Assembly: GCA_963922205.1 (NCBI GenBank)
Contig: CAWUHX010000148.1
Span: 248,001 to 312,000, forward strand
Direction of reading: 5' to 3'
Source: Romanomermis culicivorax
Taxonomy: Eukaryota; Nematoda; Enoplea; Mermithida; Mermithidae
DNA length: 64,000 bases
In this document: one piece after another, positions 1-11,378 of the stretch
How the letters are laid out: each line of letters starts with the position of its first letter
Numbering within the stretch: position 1 is the stretch's first letter
Translations under genes and position numbers: made by a program
The notes under the pieces: model-generated
Databases searched by the model: none
What the model was told of the DNA's origin: nothing
Seen by the model: the letters and a program-made list of their open reading frames with translations, nothing else

Positions 1-31
1 CCAATCGTCCATAATATTTTCCCATCTATGC

Positions 32-244
32 TCAAATTTTAATATCGGTGTAATCGTAATTGGCTGCTTGTTCAATTGGTTCCTCGTTCATAATCGGGTA
101 TTCATTTGTTCTCTTTGTTTTTAGTTCTTTGTGGCCTATCGGCGAGTTTCTGTTGCGTGCAATTGTCCATATATTTCTTCTTGCAGAGCATGAAAATGAA
201 AAAACACACCAGCAAGATATACAGAGGTCGTGATGATGTAACAT
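32..244 (-). CDS. possible C-terminal exon of an unrecognised gene
   Basis: A minus-strand reading frame ends at a TGA near the left edge. Its last 30 or so residues look like a cytoplasmic tail, polar and tyrosine-containing, ending NYDYTDIKI. A pyrimidine-rich stretch followed by CAG lies within the frame, so only the distal part may be exon. I do not recognise the protein. The rest of the gene would have to lie upstream on the minus strand (to the right), where I see no matching exon, and the 3' flank is outside the window. It could be chance. Confidence 0.22.
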   Translation of the reverse strand: MLHHHDLCISCWCVFSFSCSARRNIWTIARNRNSPIGHKELKTKRTNEYPIMNEEPIEQAANYDYTDIKI

Positions 245-1629
245 TTAACCCAGACTCACAAGTAGAGCATCAAAGTACCAGTATAAGTTTAAAAAAACCA
301 TAAGTCAATATAAATACTTGAAGTATCTTTGAATGTCAAACAGAGATGCATCAAAGAGCAAAAGTGCAAATTGCAAGTTGATACAGAAATTTATCTGAGC
401 AACTTAAGGACACTGACACCAAATTGAGGTCAAATCTTACCGCAAGATGTCAGAGGATTAGAAAAGGTCCATTGCATATCGAACTCTTCTCGCTTGAATA
501 AATTGAATAAACCATTTCCCTAGAAGAAATCGAGAAAATACATAACATGCATTAGTCTACACATATCAGATATTTCTGAACAAATAAAATGAACTCAGAC
601 AGTAAGAAACCCATGGAGGGTGTGACTATTTTTCACAATAAAGTTCTTACCATCTGTTATGTAATAGTGCTCTGAAGTCTATGGGAGCTGTTTTTTTATG
701 TGTGGCGTTGATTATTATTTATCTTATTACCGAAGGAAAAAAGTTCGCCGTTTATTTGATAAAAAGTATGAAAAGTGGCAGCTGTTGTCTGAAAAATAAA
801 AATAAGGTTTGAGGCACAGCGCACCGGAAGCAATTGACATTTCTCGTAATTTTTTGTTAAAAATGACTATTTCCTACTGAAAAATCGACATTCTCATGTT
901 TTTCCTTCATATATAAAGCACTTATAAAACTAGCTCCAAGTTGAAATGATTTCTGTAGCTGAACTACCTACTGCACTGTCCCCATAATTATATGTTTTTG
1001 AATGTTGAATTTCGAAAATAGAAACAGAAAGTTGGAGTACATGCAGGTCATGAAGTTTCAACTGAATTTTACCTGGTTTAGTCAGGACTGATAAAATATT
1101 TAAACCTTAATTATGTGTGATAATAGGCTCGTTGTTATTATGCTGTATTATTTATGTGTTTTCGTTTGTAATAATAAATTCTTTCATTCTTTCTTCTAGT
1201 TTCATCGCAAAGCAAGGATCCGACTTCTGACTTGTGAAACTCGTCAGATTTTGCTAGATAAAACTTCCTACTTCCTAGCTATATTTTTTCAGAATTTTTG
1301 AAAAAAGCAATGAATATAAATAAAAATGCAACTTGGAGCCTGACGGCCCTTATGATAAGGGTATAGTTTCATGTATAGAAATGTATTTTTATGCGCTTTA
1401 AAGTGGGAAATACTGAAAAACTTTCAGCGCTCTGCTCTGAATTCCAGATAATTCATAATTTCATCATTTTAAGTGTGTGGTAAGAATCCGAGATGGAACG
1501 TAGCGCTTTTTTATGCATATCATTGTTGAGGGCTTATCAGTCGAATTCTCATGAAATTCAAACTTATCATACCATTGCATAGTTTGCCGGAAAATTTTGC
1601 CCACAATGCTGGTAAATTAGACTTCAAAC
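245..1629. other. AT-rich non-coding stretch
   Basis: No reading frame of useful length, no RNA gene and no terminal repeats were recognised here. Confidence 0.5.
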
Positions 1630-2229
1630 TAGTGTTTTTCGTGTCAAAACATGGTTTTTGGCACAAAAAAATTTGAGCGTTTGTGCCAATTGGCACAAAT
1701 TTTTTGACTAAGGCTTAATTTCCATGGTTTTTATACATTTTAGGAGCTGGAAACGCAAAATTTTCTCGGCGCTTGGCGCTGAATCAATGAAACGCGAACA
1801 AATTCCTAGTATGCTTGTATTCTGGCAACAGACTTAGAGATCATCAATGGCTGGTGAATGGATATAAATTGTTAACTATCTATGTTCATTCAATGGGATT
1901 GGGAAGGAAACGAAATCTTACTTTTGGTGTTTGATTCGGACAGAAAAACGGACATTGTTGGCACAATTCTTCAACTCAAAATTTACGCGACACGACTTAG
2001 AGACATCCTTAATTTAACCTCTACATCATTGTCAAGAAGAAATTCGTAGCCGAAAATTGAAGAAAAATGTAAAAATTTTTGATCTGAATTTTCGTAGCAT
2101 TAGATTTCCGAATCATATACCGTTTTCCCAATTAGTTTTTCCTATTTCAAAATTTTTTTAGTGGCATCGGCACAATTTTTTTGTATCTTTTTGCCAATGG
2201 GCACAAATTTCCGTCCACAAAAAACACTG
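1630..2229. mobile_element. non-autonomous hAT-like element, 600 bp
   Basis: The ends form an inverted repeat, TAGTGTTTTT at the left and AAAAACACTG at the right. The element is flanked by an exact 8-bp duplication, CTTCAAAC, at 1622-1629 and 2230-2237. It contains the palindrome TTGTGCCAATTGGCACAA near 1681 and the GC-rich hairpin CGGCGCTTGGCGCTG at 1767-1781. A related copy lies at 55.6-56.6 kb and a right-end remnant at 11.95-12.07 kb. No transposase is encoded. The 8-bp duplication is typical of the hAT superfamily; the family assignment is inferred from that alone. Confidence 0.75.
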
Positions 2230-2338
2230 CTTCAAACTCTGAAATATATATATACATTTTTTCAATTTTAATGGATTAACGGCTCAGAATCATACCTGTA
2301 ATTGGAGGGGGGTTGGGGGACCCCCTAACTTGGCCAAC

Positions 2339-3429
2339 CAGGGTTTTTTTGCACAGGCCAAGTTGCAATGTGCAACTTGGGAAAAAAATTTGGTTGCACA
2401 GATAAATTTTTGGTTGCTCACTCTAAAATTGATAAATTTGCTTAAATTTATCGGAAAACCCATCGCAAACTAGTTTTCTTGTAATTTCATTTGATCCGCG
2501 TCAGTTTTAGGCATCTAAAACCCAATTTTTTGAATTTTCGGGGAAAAATAAAAAGATTAATATAACTAGAGTATAGTAATGTGTTCGGCGCATAGCGCCG
2601 AATTTTTTTTCAGGATTTCAATATCCTAGAACGCTGGAAAATGAATCTTTTCACCTTTTATTTCGAAGACAGACGGTTTGATTTCTCAGTGAATTAGATG
2701 AATTTTCAGTCGGACAAACAAAAATTCAAAAAATAGGCAAGCAACTAAGAATTTGAATCAAAAATTTCTAGCATTGTCTTACACTCAAAATGTTTTAATC
2801 ACATAAAGGTCAAAGTTTTCATGAAGATCGCAAAAAAAGATTTGAGAAAATGACCGAGAAAAATGTCAGTTATCAAATTCGTCAAAAAACAATACAGGAT
2901 AAAACATTTATCCATAACATGTTGATAGCTAACTAGAAGCTATAAGCATACCTGTAAGACCTCCGACCAGTTAGGGGGGGGGGGCCAAATCCGAAATTTG
3001 GGGGGGGGGTAGAAAAAAGTCGAAATTTTTCCCAAAAAAGGCCAAAAAACATACTTTTTTGCAAATTTAGCAAATTTTTTTAATGTTTGCCAACCTGGGT
3101 GGGAGGGTTGGATGATTTTGGGTACAGTGTTGGCCAAGTTGGGGGGGGGGTCCCCCAAGTACAGGTATGGCTATAGAATGACCTTTTCTAACCGCGCACT
3201 AGAATAATAATATAAAAAGTTATAAATGAATATAAACCCGGCGCGAAGCGCCGGAAAATTTTCACTTTTCTCCATTTGAGAACGCATGAAAATGCATCTC
3301 CGGACAGAAAACCCTATAGCCTACTATAATCAAAAGAGCAGTCAGGCCTCAAGTTGCACTGTGCAAAATGGCAGAAAAAATTTGGTTGCACAGCCCGAAA
3401 TTTGTTTGCTGTGTGCAAACAAAACGCTG
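2339..3429. mobile_element. nested hAT-like element, about 1.09 kb
   Basis: It begins CAGGGTTTTTTTGCACA and ends with the inverted counterpart TGTGCAAACAAAACGCTG. An exact 8-bp duplication, TGGCCAAC, lies at 2331-2338 and 3430-3437, inside the outer CATACCTGTA element. The interior has two GC-rich hairpins (2586-2600 and 3238-3254) and shares sequence with elements at 21.1-22.6 and 39.4-40.5 kb. It is itself interrupted at 2947-3169. No coding capacity. Confidence 0.75.
2947..3169. mobile_element. CATACCTGTA-family MITE, 223 bp
   Basis: A compact copy with ends CATACCTGTAAGACC and ACAGGTATG. The flanks GCTATAAG and GCTATAGA are an imperfect 8-bp duplication. Internal G-runs of 8 to 10 bases lie just inside both ends (one strand). 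It sits inside the nested element 2339-3429, so it is the youngest of three stacked insertions. Confidence 0.7.
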
Positions 3430-3846
3430 TGGCCAACCATATACCCAACTATCCCAGACTTAAAAGAATTGGCAAAAAAGTGTCTTTTTGGGAAAAATTC
3501 GACTTTTTTCGACCTCCTACCCCAAAATTTCGTGTATACCCCCCAACTGGTCGGACCTCTTACAGGTATGATCGATCAGCATGTTTTTAAAAGCTTGAAA
3601 AACACTAAAATAAAGCGGCTATGAGCATTTTTAAGCGAAAAAACGAATTTGGGAAATTGCGGAAAAAAATTTTGACCATTTCCCCCACTTGGTGAATGAA
3701 AAGGCCCGAGGGGGCAGAACATAATTTGATAATCGTTTCTATCGATTTTCTATATTACAGTATATAACAATTTAGTCCTCACACGAAATTTGGCATGTGT
3801 TCTTTATTTCAGCTTTCCTCCGAAAAATAGCATTTGAAAAAAAACA

Positions 3847-6349
3847 GACTATAGATGCTCTAGGCAACGCAAGATTTTTCTCAACTCTAGACTTAAAAGC
3901 AGGGTATTGGCAAATCCCTTTAGACATCGCTTCACGCGATAAAACTACTTTCGTCAGTCAAGAAGGCTTGTTTCGATTTAAAGTTCTACCTTTTGGTTTG
4001 AAAAATGCTCCCGCTGAATTTCAAAGACTAATGGAACGGATCCTGCATCCATACATCTGGAAAATCTGTTTGGTCTATATCGACGATATCATAGTCTTTT
4101 CGCAAACGTATAACGATCATCTAGCACACATCCAACTGATCTTTGATGCTCTCCGTGACGCGAATCTAACACTGAGACCAGATAAATGCGATTTTGTGCC
4201 GAAACAAGTAAAGTTTCTTGGTCATCTGCTAAGCGAAAATGGAATCTCGCCTGATCCCGAAAAAGTTTCCGCGATCGTAAACTATGAAATGCCAAAAACG
4301 GTCAAAGATCTTCAAAGTTTTTTGGGCCTAGTCCAATGGTGTAGATGATTCATACCGAATCTTGCCACTCTTTCGCGACCGCTCTATCAACTTCTACGAA
4401 AAAACGCGAAATATGAGATAAGCGAAGAACATTGTACAGCATTTAACGAGATTAAAACATCTCTAACCTCGACTCCTTTTTTGCGATATCCTGTCTATAA
4501 CGACGAAAAATCGAAATTCATCATACAAACTGATGCTAGCACAACTGCTATTGGTGCGATTTTGTATCAAGAAAACGAAAATGATCAATGGGTCATCGCC
4601 TATAATAGTAGAGTTCTGTCTGACGTAGAAACCCGCTACAGTACGACTGAGCGCGAATGTCTAGCAATCGTAGAAGCTTTTCGTTGGTACAGACACTATG
4701 TCTATGGTCAAAAAGTAACGGTCAGAACTGACCATAAACCTTTGCAATGGATCAAAGAAGAAAAACATCGAAATTCGCGACTTCAAAACTTCGCAATAAA
4801 GCTGCAAGATTACGACTATCGTGTTGAATATGTGAAAGGCAAAGAAAATGCTTGTGCTGATTTTCTATCACGAAATGAACCTCGCGCTAAAGTAACGTCA
4901 AAGACTAGTGAAGAAGTAACAAATGAAATATTCAGACCGACATTTCGCGAAACAAAAAAGACTGTTGCAGCGGCAATAACAAGGTCAATGACGAGAAAAG
5001 AAGAAAGAAATAAAGTGCCGAAGTTCGAAGAAGATTTCCAACAGCCTGAGAAACGGCTAGTAACTATAGAATCGCCGGAAGAAATCAGAGAAGCTCAAAG
5101 AAAAGACCCATACATCGCGAAGCTGATAAAAGTTCTGGAACAAAAGCAAATCTCTACGATTTCATCTGCCTTCCATACCGAAAACGAAATAGTGTACCGA
5201 ACGTCAAAACAAGCTAACACAGCTTCCGCGATAGTAGTCCCGACTACTTTGATTGAAAGTGTTTTGTATCAATTTCACGGCGCGAAAATTTTGAGTCATC
5301 AAGGTCATAGACGCACTACAGCAATGATTCGTCAGCATTTCTGGTGGCCGAAAATGGAAGAATCGATAATAAAGTGGATCAAAACATGTAAAACATGTCA
5401 ACAAACAACTTCTCAGTTGCCGAAACCACCTCCTTTGATGCCGATTCAACCGAAATATCCATTTGAAATCGTCGCGACTGACATAGTAAACATTTCCCCT
5501 CTGGGTGAGAAAAGATCATACGTCATTGTATTTCAAGACTACTTCACTAAATGGGTAAGCGCTCATTTGATTCCGGATCAAAAAGCAGCCACTATAGTCG
5601 AAAGTTTCGTAAACAATGTAGTTTTGGTTCATGGCAGCCCGAAACATCTTTTATCAGATCAGGGTTCAGGATTCACTTCAAACTTGATGAAAGACATCGC
5701 GAAGCTTCTAAAAGTCCAGAAAATCAATACCACTGCGTATCATCCGCAATGTAATGGAATGGTCGAAAGATTCAATCAAACGTTGATTTCACAACTCAAA
5801 AAATTCACCGCTGAAGACCCCGATAATTGGGAACGATATCTACCTTTCGCGACTTTCGCTTATAACGCTGTTCCTCACACAGCTACTCACTTTTCTCCGT
5901 TTCGACTTTTGCGAGGGTACGAACCCAGAATCGCTATAGATTTTGACTGCACTAAAAGTCTAACGTTACCACTAAATTACGATGCGTATCAGTATATCTT
6001 CACGCAAGCGCAACTAACGCTATATAACGAAGTTTTCGAGAACTTAAAAAACGCGTCCGAATCGCATAAACGATACTTCGATAAGAAAGCGAAAGAGCAG
6101 AAATACGATCTAAACGATCTCATACTGTTGCTAAATAATAAAAAAGCAACTAAAATCGACAAAGACTATATCGGACCCTTCGTAGTGGTCGAAAACTCCG
6201 AAATTACGAAAAACGTCATAACTATCGATAGTTTAGATTGTCCCGGACAATCTCAGAAAGTCTCACTTTCTCGCGTAAAGCCATACATGCCTCGCACGGC
6301 ATCGGCAATCTTAGAAACGGAAGACAGCGGTCCTCCAAAAAATTTGTAA
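3847..6349 (+). pseudogene. pol: gypsy pol: RT (partial), RNase H, integrase; one in-frame stop
   Basis: One reading frame runs from 3797 to 6349 apart from a TGA at 4346-4348; clear similarity starts at 3847. Visible in order are RT palm motifs (FFSTLDLKAGYWQI, LPFGLKNAP, the catalytic YIDDI), the RT thumb and connection, a Ty3-type RNase H (TDAS, the TERE region, the TDHKPL strand), an HHCC zinc-binding segment (HQGH, then CKTC), and an integrase core with the D, D, E residues in the contexts ATDIV, LSDQG and GMVERFN. The stop lies where other gypsy elements have an arginine, just before FIPN, consistent with CGA to TGA decay at a CpG. Gag, protease and the first RT motifs are missing, so this copy cannot make a complete pol product. 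Confidence 0.92.
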
Positions 6350-6405
6350 ACATTAAAATTAATATTTTTGATATATTTTAACTAACACTAATTTTTAATT
6401 TTGAT

Positions 6406-6411
6406 AAATAA
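6406..6411 (+). promoter_or_regulatory. AATAAA poly(A) signal between pol and the accessory gene
   Basis: A canonical AATAAA lies 57 bases after the pol stop, in a T-rich, AT-rich stretch. If used, it would end pol-containing transcripts before the accessory gene, so that gene would need its own promoter in 6412-6847 or splicing from upstream. Signal seen; use inferred. Confidence 0.35.
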
Positions 6412-6847
6412 AGTCTAACTATTTAATATTTTTGAGCAAAGCGATGAGTACAAATTTTCGAATATTTAAAAACGCGCAAAACGCGCTCATACAGATTCTA
6501 TGTGGAATGAATGAAAGGAATGCGTGTGATATTATTATGTGATTTTGTACTTATTCACGTCCATTTCGAATAAATTGACCTTCCATAAGTAGTTGCGCAG
6601 AAGAGAGATTGAACAGAAAGCGCGCGCTGTAGGAAAATCTTCCTCTGGTCCCACCCAATCTGAACTTTACACTTTTCGCCATGTGCATGAAAATTTAAAT
6701 TCGTGGTTTAACAACTTTCCACTTTACACCTTCATTTTTATAGCAAGATAGTTTGGCTTAAATTTTTCATTTCGCAAAATTGAAACGATAGAGAACGGTC
6801 GCATCGAATTTGAAATTCTTCAAGATCAAAGTTGAAAGATAAAAGTG

Positions 6848-9800
6848 ATGGCGAGTGAATCGGAGGCGACGACGTCGCAAGAATCGGCGATATCTACGTC
6901 GCTTATAAATCCGCCGCCGATATTTCGAAAAGCTTTCAACAATCAAGACCGATACGTGGCGTATCAGAAAAAGCAATACCGTCAAGACGACAGATTTTTC
7001 TTTGCTGATGGTAAGTTCTGCACTGCCATATAGACTAAAGTCTTTAAAAAGAAACTCTGGGTTTCACTTCCCCTGGGAAGAGTAAAGTATCGATCCGTCG
7101 ATAAGAAAATGGGAGTCGCGGTAACTTCGCTAGAAGATTTGCACGCCGCGATTCGAATGAGTGACGTTTCCATGCGAAACTACATCTCACAGAAATTAAT
7201 CGAAATTTTATGATATTTTTTAGAATACAATATCAAAAGAATGATCCGAATCACGGAATTCGAACGTTGGTTCGAGACGGTATATGCGAGACCGCTCAAC
7301 GTGCTACGCGACCCTCAATACGTTGAGAGCGGACAATTGAAAGGCGCCCTATCGGCATACGCGAAACCGAACTTCCGCGGCCATGTGCTAGTCGGATTTG
7401 ACGTCGAAAAGATCTCGACTACTCAACTGTACATACACAAGAAAACAAAGATGAATATAGTGAACCAGAACGCGACCCACGTCGCTCGGTTCGTCCAGCT
7501 GGGTTTTCCCACTGGATACACTATAATGTTCGACGCCTTAGCGGCGACACCCGAGGACTGGACGGCTTTCTACGAGTTCGTGTCGGCCCCTAAAACGATC
7601 GTAATCGGATTCGATCAAGCCGACGATTGGAAATGTCTCAAAGACATGCACGGACGAGAATTTTACTCATCCGACGCTCGAAAAACGCACTCTACAGTGC
7701 TCGCGCCTAGTATACTGGTCGACGTCCAGATTATACTAGAAAATATCGAACGCTCACCCGAAAAGTGGGAGAGAGCTCGTCTGATCGGTTTGTGCCCCGA
7801 AAATAAAAAATTGAAAGGAATCGTCGCCGACGCGTTCGCGCTAGACGTAGAACGCTACACGTTGTATTTTCCGCAAGCGAACGATCGCATCGCCCAAGCA
7901 GGCAAACCCGACGATCAAGTTTTGACGTATTCGATTCTAGATGCGTACTATCCGATACTAATGTTTTTGGCGTACGGGCGCTACGGCTTCGTAGACAGCG
8001 TCTACGACAGCATGCAAATCTTCCCGCATGATTTCTTGCCGCCCGAATACATCCACATCGCTGCGCAAAATTTGTACGATAACACCAATATCGATCGCGA
8101 AGGCGACCAAAAGGGCGCTTTCGGTGTCGTAGATCCGACGCTCTCGAAGAGTATGCTGCATGCGATCATGCGCGACGAAATCTTGGCGTTAAATCGAATC
8201 GTATACTACGACTATAACGTTCCGAACATGCGATACTGTACGTATAATCACGTAAACGTGGAGCACTCCACTAAACCGCTCGGATTGAAAATGCATCCGA
8301 CAAAACTACCGACGATAAAAGGTAGCAAAAACAACACGTCTTCGTTGACCGACGACGGAAAGATTGAACCGTATGACGACGCCGCTGAATGCGCGAAAGT
8401 AATTGAGCGAGCTCTACGCTCCAATGACGTAGTTAGCATCCATCACGAAGTCGGCGCACCTATGTCTTTGCTATTTCTTTCCGAAATAGACCAAAACATG
8501 GTGACAAGTGATGACGCTAAACAAATAAACTTCGAATTAATCGTAAACGATCCGTTCACCACCTACGGCCCTCCGGAAACGTGGCCTATCTACGAAATAA
8601 AATGCGACCATCAGATCGCCGAAAAGCCGGCTCTAACGCCGCTCTACTCAGTTCCGAACCATCATCAATGGATGAATGCTGTTCGCGGAACTATGCCGCT
8701 AGTCGCTCACGTCTGCTCCCCACACTCCGAAATGGAACTGCGAGCAATTCTCAAAAATGAGATCTCGAAACTGTTATCGAAAAGTGACAGTATCGACATA
8801 GATCTTATTTGCGAACAAAATTGGGTGAAACGAGACGGCACGTTCGAATTCGAACTAATGGAATGGACCAGTCGCTTGCCCTACAACGAAAAGAATCGCA
8901 GCGACAGCAAACGACCGATATATGCGAATCGATATTTTATGCGACAGATCATATTCAAAAACGACTGTTTTCCAGTCTCTAACGAAACAGATCTTGTAAC
9001 GAAAAAGAAGTATAGGGAAAACCCCTATTACTACTTTTCTTACAATTCGCCGATTTTAATGTCGAGAAAATGTGAGCAACTCATTTGCTTTCCGCCGAGT
9101 CATACTCTAACAATGAGTTCGAACTTGCCCGTAATACTGACCGCCATATTGTCGGGAGAAAGTCCCACAAAAACGCCTACACAGGCTCCTACACAATCCA
9201 CCGCGGAAACCGAATTCGATGCGGAAACGGCGATGGCCGTCGATTCGTTGCTCAAACAAACCGCCGAAGAATCGTTCGCGGTAAAAACAGAACTACCGTC
9301 CGAATCTGACGTCATACAACTCGAAAGCGAAGAAGAAGACGTATCCACAGCTGATACTACTGCACCTGTAACGACGACTAAAACAACGTCCTCGTTCACT
9401 CCGTTATCCAAAAACTTGTCGAGCAGTACATTCGAATTGGAATCGGAGGAGATAAAGAAACGAAACATACAAGAGGTAGCCGCGTTGGTGAAAACCTCAT
9501 CGATGTACGATGTTTGGCGTATGGAAGAGGAAGAAGAAGACGAATCGAAAATGGTACCTCCAAAAATCATACCTATGCGATATCGGATACCGAAGAAAAA
9601 CGAGGAAGACACCTCTACCCCGATAAGTACCGAAACCGCCACTCCAGTTTTGGAGGTGAAAGACGACCGATTGTGCGATGAACACGGCGTACCTATTCGC
9701 AACGTTAGAGCGTATCAGTTTTCACTGTTTCGCAGACGAAATGCCATCGATAAACAGTTGCGCACAATACAGGATTATCTGGACACGCATCCAGAAGATC

Positions 9801-11035
9801 CTAATTACGTGCCCCCATCCAAAAAACGCCGCGAATCACGAGAAGACACTCGTAGTAGAGAACGAAAACAAACCGAATCACGGTCACGAGAACGACCCTC
9901 GCGGTCTACTGCTCGCAAAGAAAGCGACGATTATGACAGTCGAAAATACCGGCATGGTGAATACGCTTCGAACGAGCGTCCTAGAAAATTTCACCGAGAC
10001 CGCGATTATAGACAAGAACATCCTAGCGAATCGAAAGATCGACAAAAAAGAATCGAATGGGCTAGCGCCTTGAAACGCGATCAATTGAAAAAAGAACAGT
10101 TAGAGAGCCAACAGCCTCCGACGGCTGGCTCCGAACCAATGATCGAGGAACCAACAACGTCGCAACAAGCGGAAGCGGCTAGCGAACAACAAAAGTCACA
10201 AAGAACCGTTCGAGAATACAAAGTTGCGCATCGACGACACGGTAGACAGCGTACACCGCCGGAAGAACGGTACCCTAGCGTACCTACAGCACCTATTACG
10301 GCTCAAATCCAACCGAGAACGACCGATGACGTAATTATCATTAATTACTTCAATCGTGCTCATTTGGATTTTGATCCCGTAATTCTACGTCAAGCCACCG
10401 CGGCTTCGCAACAAATAGCGCAGGACTTTCCTGACTATTTTCAAGCGCGATATTTGCGACGAGATCCGCATTGCACAGAAGAACTCACTGCAGTTCTTCT
10501 GAGTTGGATGTGCGATTACTATAAGTACTACGGCGCTGAAAACGCAATCGTGATAACACAGCTCACGCTGTTCCTCTTCCACGCCAGGCAAGCCTACGAC
10601 TACAAAACTACCGATAATTCGTACTCGATGGCTCTACGCTACATCTTGCAATGTCTCACCGACACGCGAGCCCCGAACTATCCGGCAACTGAAGAAAGAA
10701 AGAGTATCATTCGAGACATACATCGCGAGTATCAAATTGAAATGGACAAACGAGCCGAAGAAAAGAAAAAGAGAGACGCCCAAGCCATGGCAAAAGCGGC
10801 CGTACCGCCAAAATACCAAATGACACCGGCTCCGATCATCACTATGGCAACGACAGCGACAACTCAACCGTCGATGGTTGGAGTGCGAACCTCACTTGGA
10901 GCCGCGCAGCGAGCTTTGGCCCCGCGAGCACCGACCACGAGCCAATCGATACAGATGCCCCAGCCGGGTATTCTGAAAGCGGGCAAAACCCCGGTCAAAG
11001 TTTTGCCTAAAGGTCGCGGATTTCCGCCGAAATGA
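6848..11035 (+). CDS. spliced retroelement accessory protein with DEDDy 3'-5' exonuclease-like domain
   Basis: Two exons, 6848-7010 and 7224-11035, join in phase across an intron with GTAAGT donor and TTTTTTAG acceptor to give about 1,324 residues with no interruption. Residues 100-310 look like a DEDDy exonuclease of the RNase D/WRN/EXD group: VGFDVE (Asp114, Glu116), the strand [22 protein letters not shown] (Asp189), and a closing [10 protein letters not shown], which gives the Tyr290-x3-Asp294 signature. All expected metal ligands are present. Residues 680-860 are acidic, Ser/Thr-rich and low complexity. About 910-1020 is an Arg/Ser/Glu-rich basic region like RS domains. Near 1080-1240 is a mostly helical segment, then an Ala/Pro/Thr-rich basic tail. 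It lies between pol and the polypurine tract. Motifs are seen; nuclease activity and role in the element are inference. No signal peptide or membrane segment typical of env is evident. Confidence 0.72.
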
Positions 11036-11364
11036 GTCGAAAGGGATAAGTATCACGATGCTAACGCATCTCATTTCCTTTTACTAGTTTATTCTTTTTC
11101 CACTAGAATCTTTTTCTTTGAAATCTCTAAAAATTTTAAATTCTCGGTGCTAAATACTAGTTTTCATTTGCTCATCACTTTGTGCCGTAACATTTTTTGT
11201 GATAACATCGTTTAAATTTTCTTTGTTTGTGTAGTATGTGCCGCAGAGTAGAGAAACGGACAAATCGTCGAAAGAAAACTTGCCCAAAACGAGCTAAACG
11301 CTCTCATTTGATCAATACACAAATTCACCACGACACGTCGAAATCGCTTGAGGCGATTTAGATC

Positions 11365-11378
11365 GAAAGGGGGAGGAG
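11365..11378 (+). promoter_or_regulatory. polypurine tract (plus-strand primer site)
   Basis: The 14-base purine run GAAAGGGGGAGGAG directly precedes the LTR start TGTTG, the arrangement expected of the plus-strand priming site of LTR retroelements. Confidence 0.85.

Larger units (their letters stand above)
2291..3570. mobile_element. CATACCTGTA-family MITE, split by a nested element
   Basis: The left end CATACCTGTAATTGG at 2291 and the right end TACAGGTATG at 3561-3570 are the termini of a short element whose middle has been separated by an insertion at 2339-3429. The inner flanks rejoin at the sequence TGGCCAAC. Subterminal regions are G-rich on one strand and C-rich on the other. No flanking duplication was found for this outer copy. 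Confidence 0.6.

Noticed and set aside
9100..9702. 200-codon minus-strand open frame
   Set aside because: It lies opposite the low-complexity Ser/Thr/Glu part of the accessory gene; the Ser/Val-rich product is a shadow of that composition.
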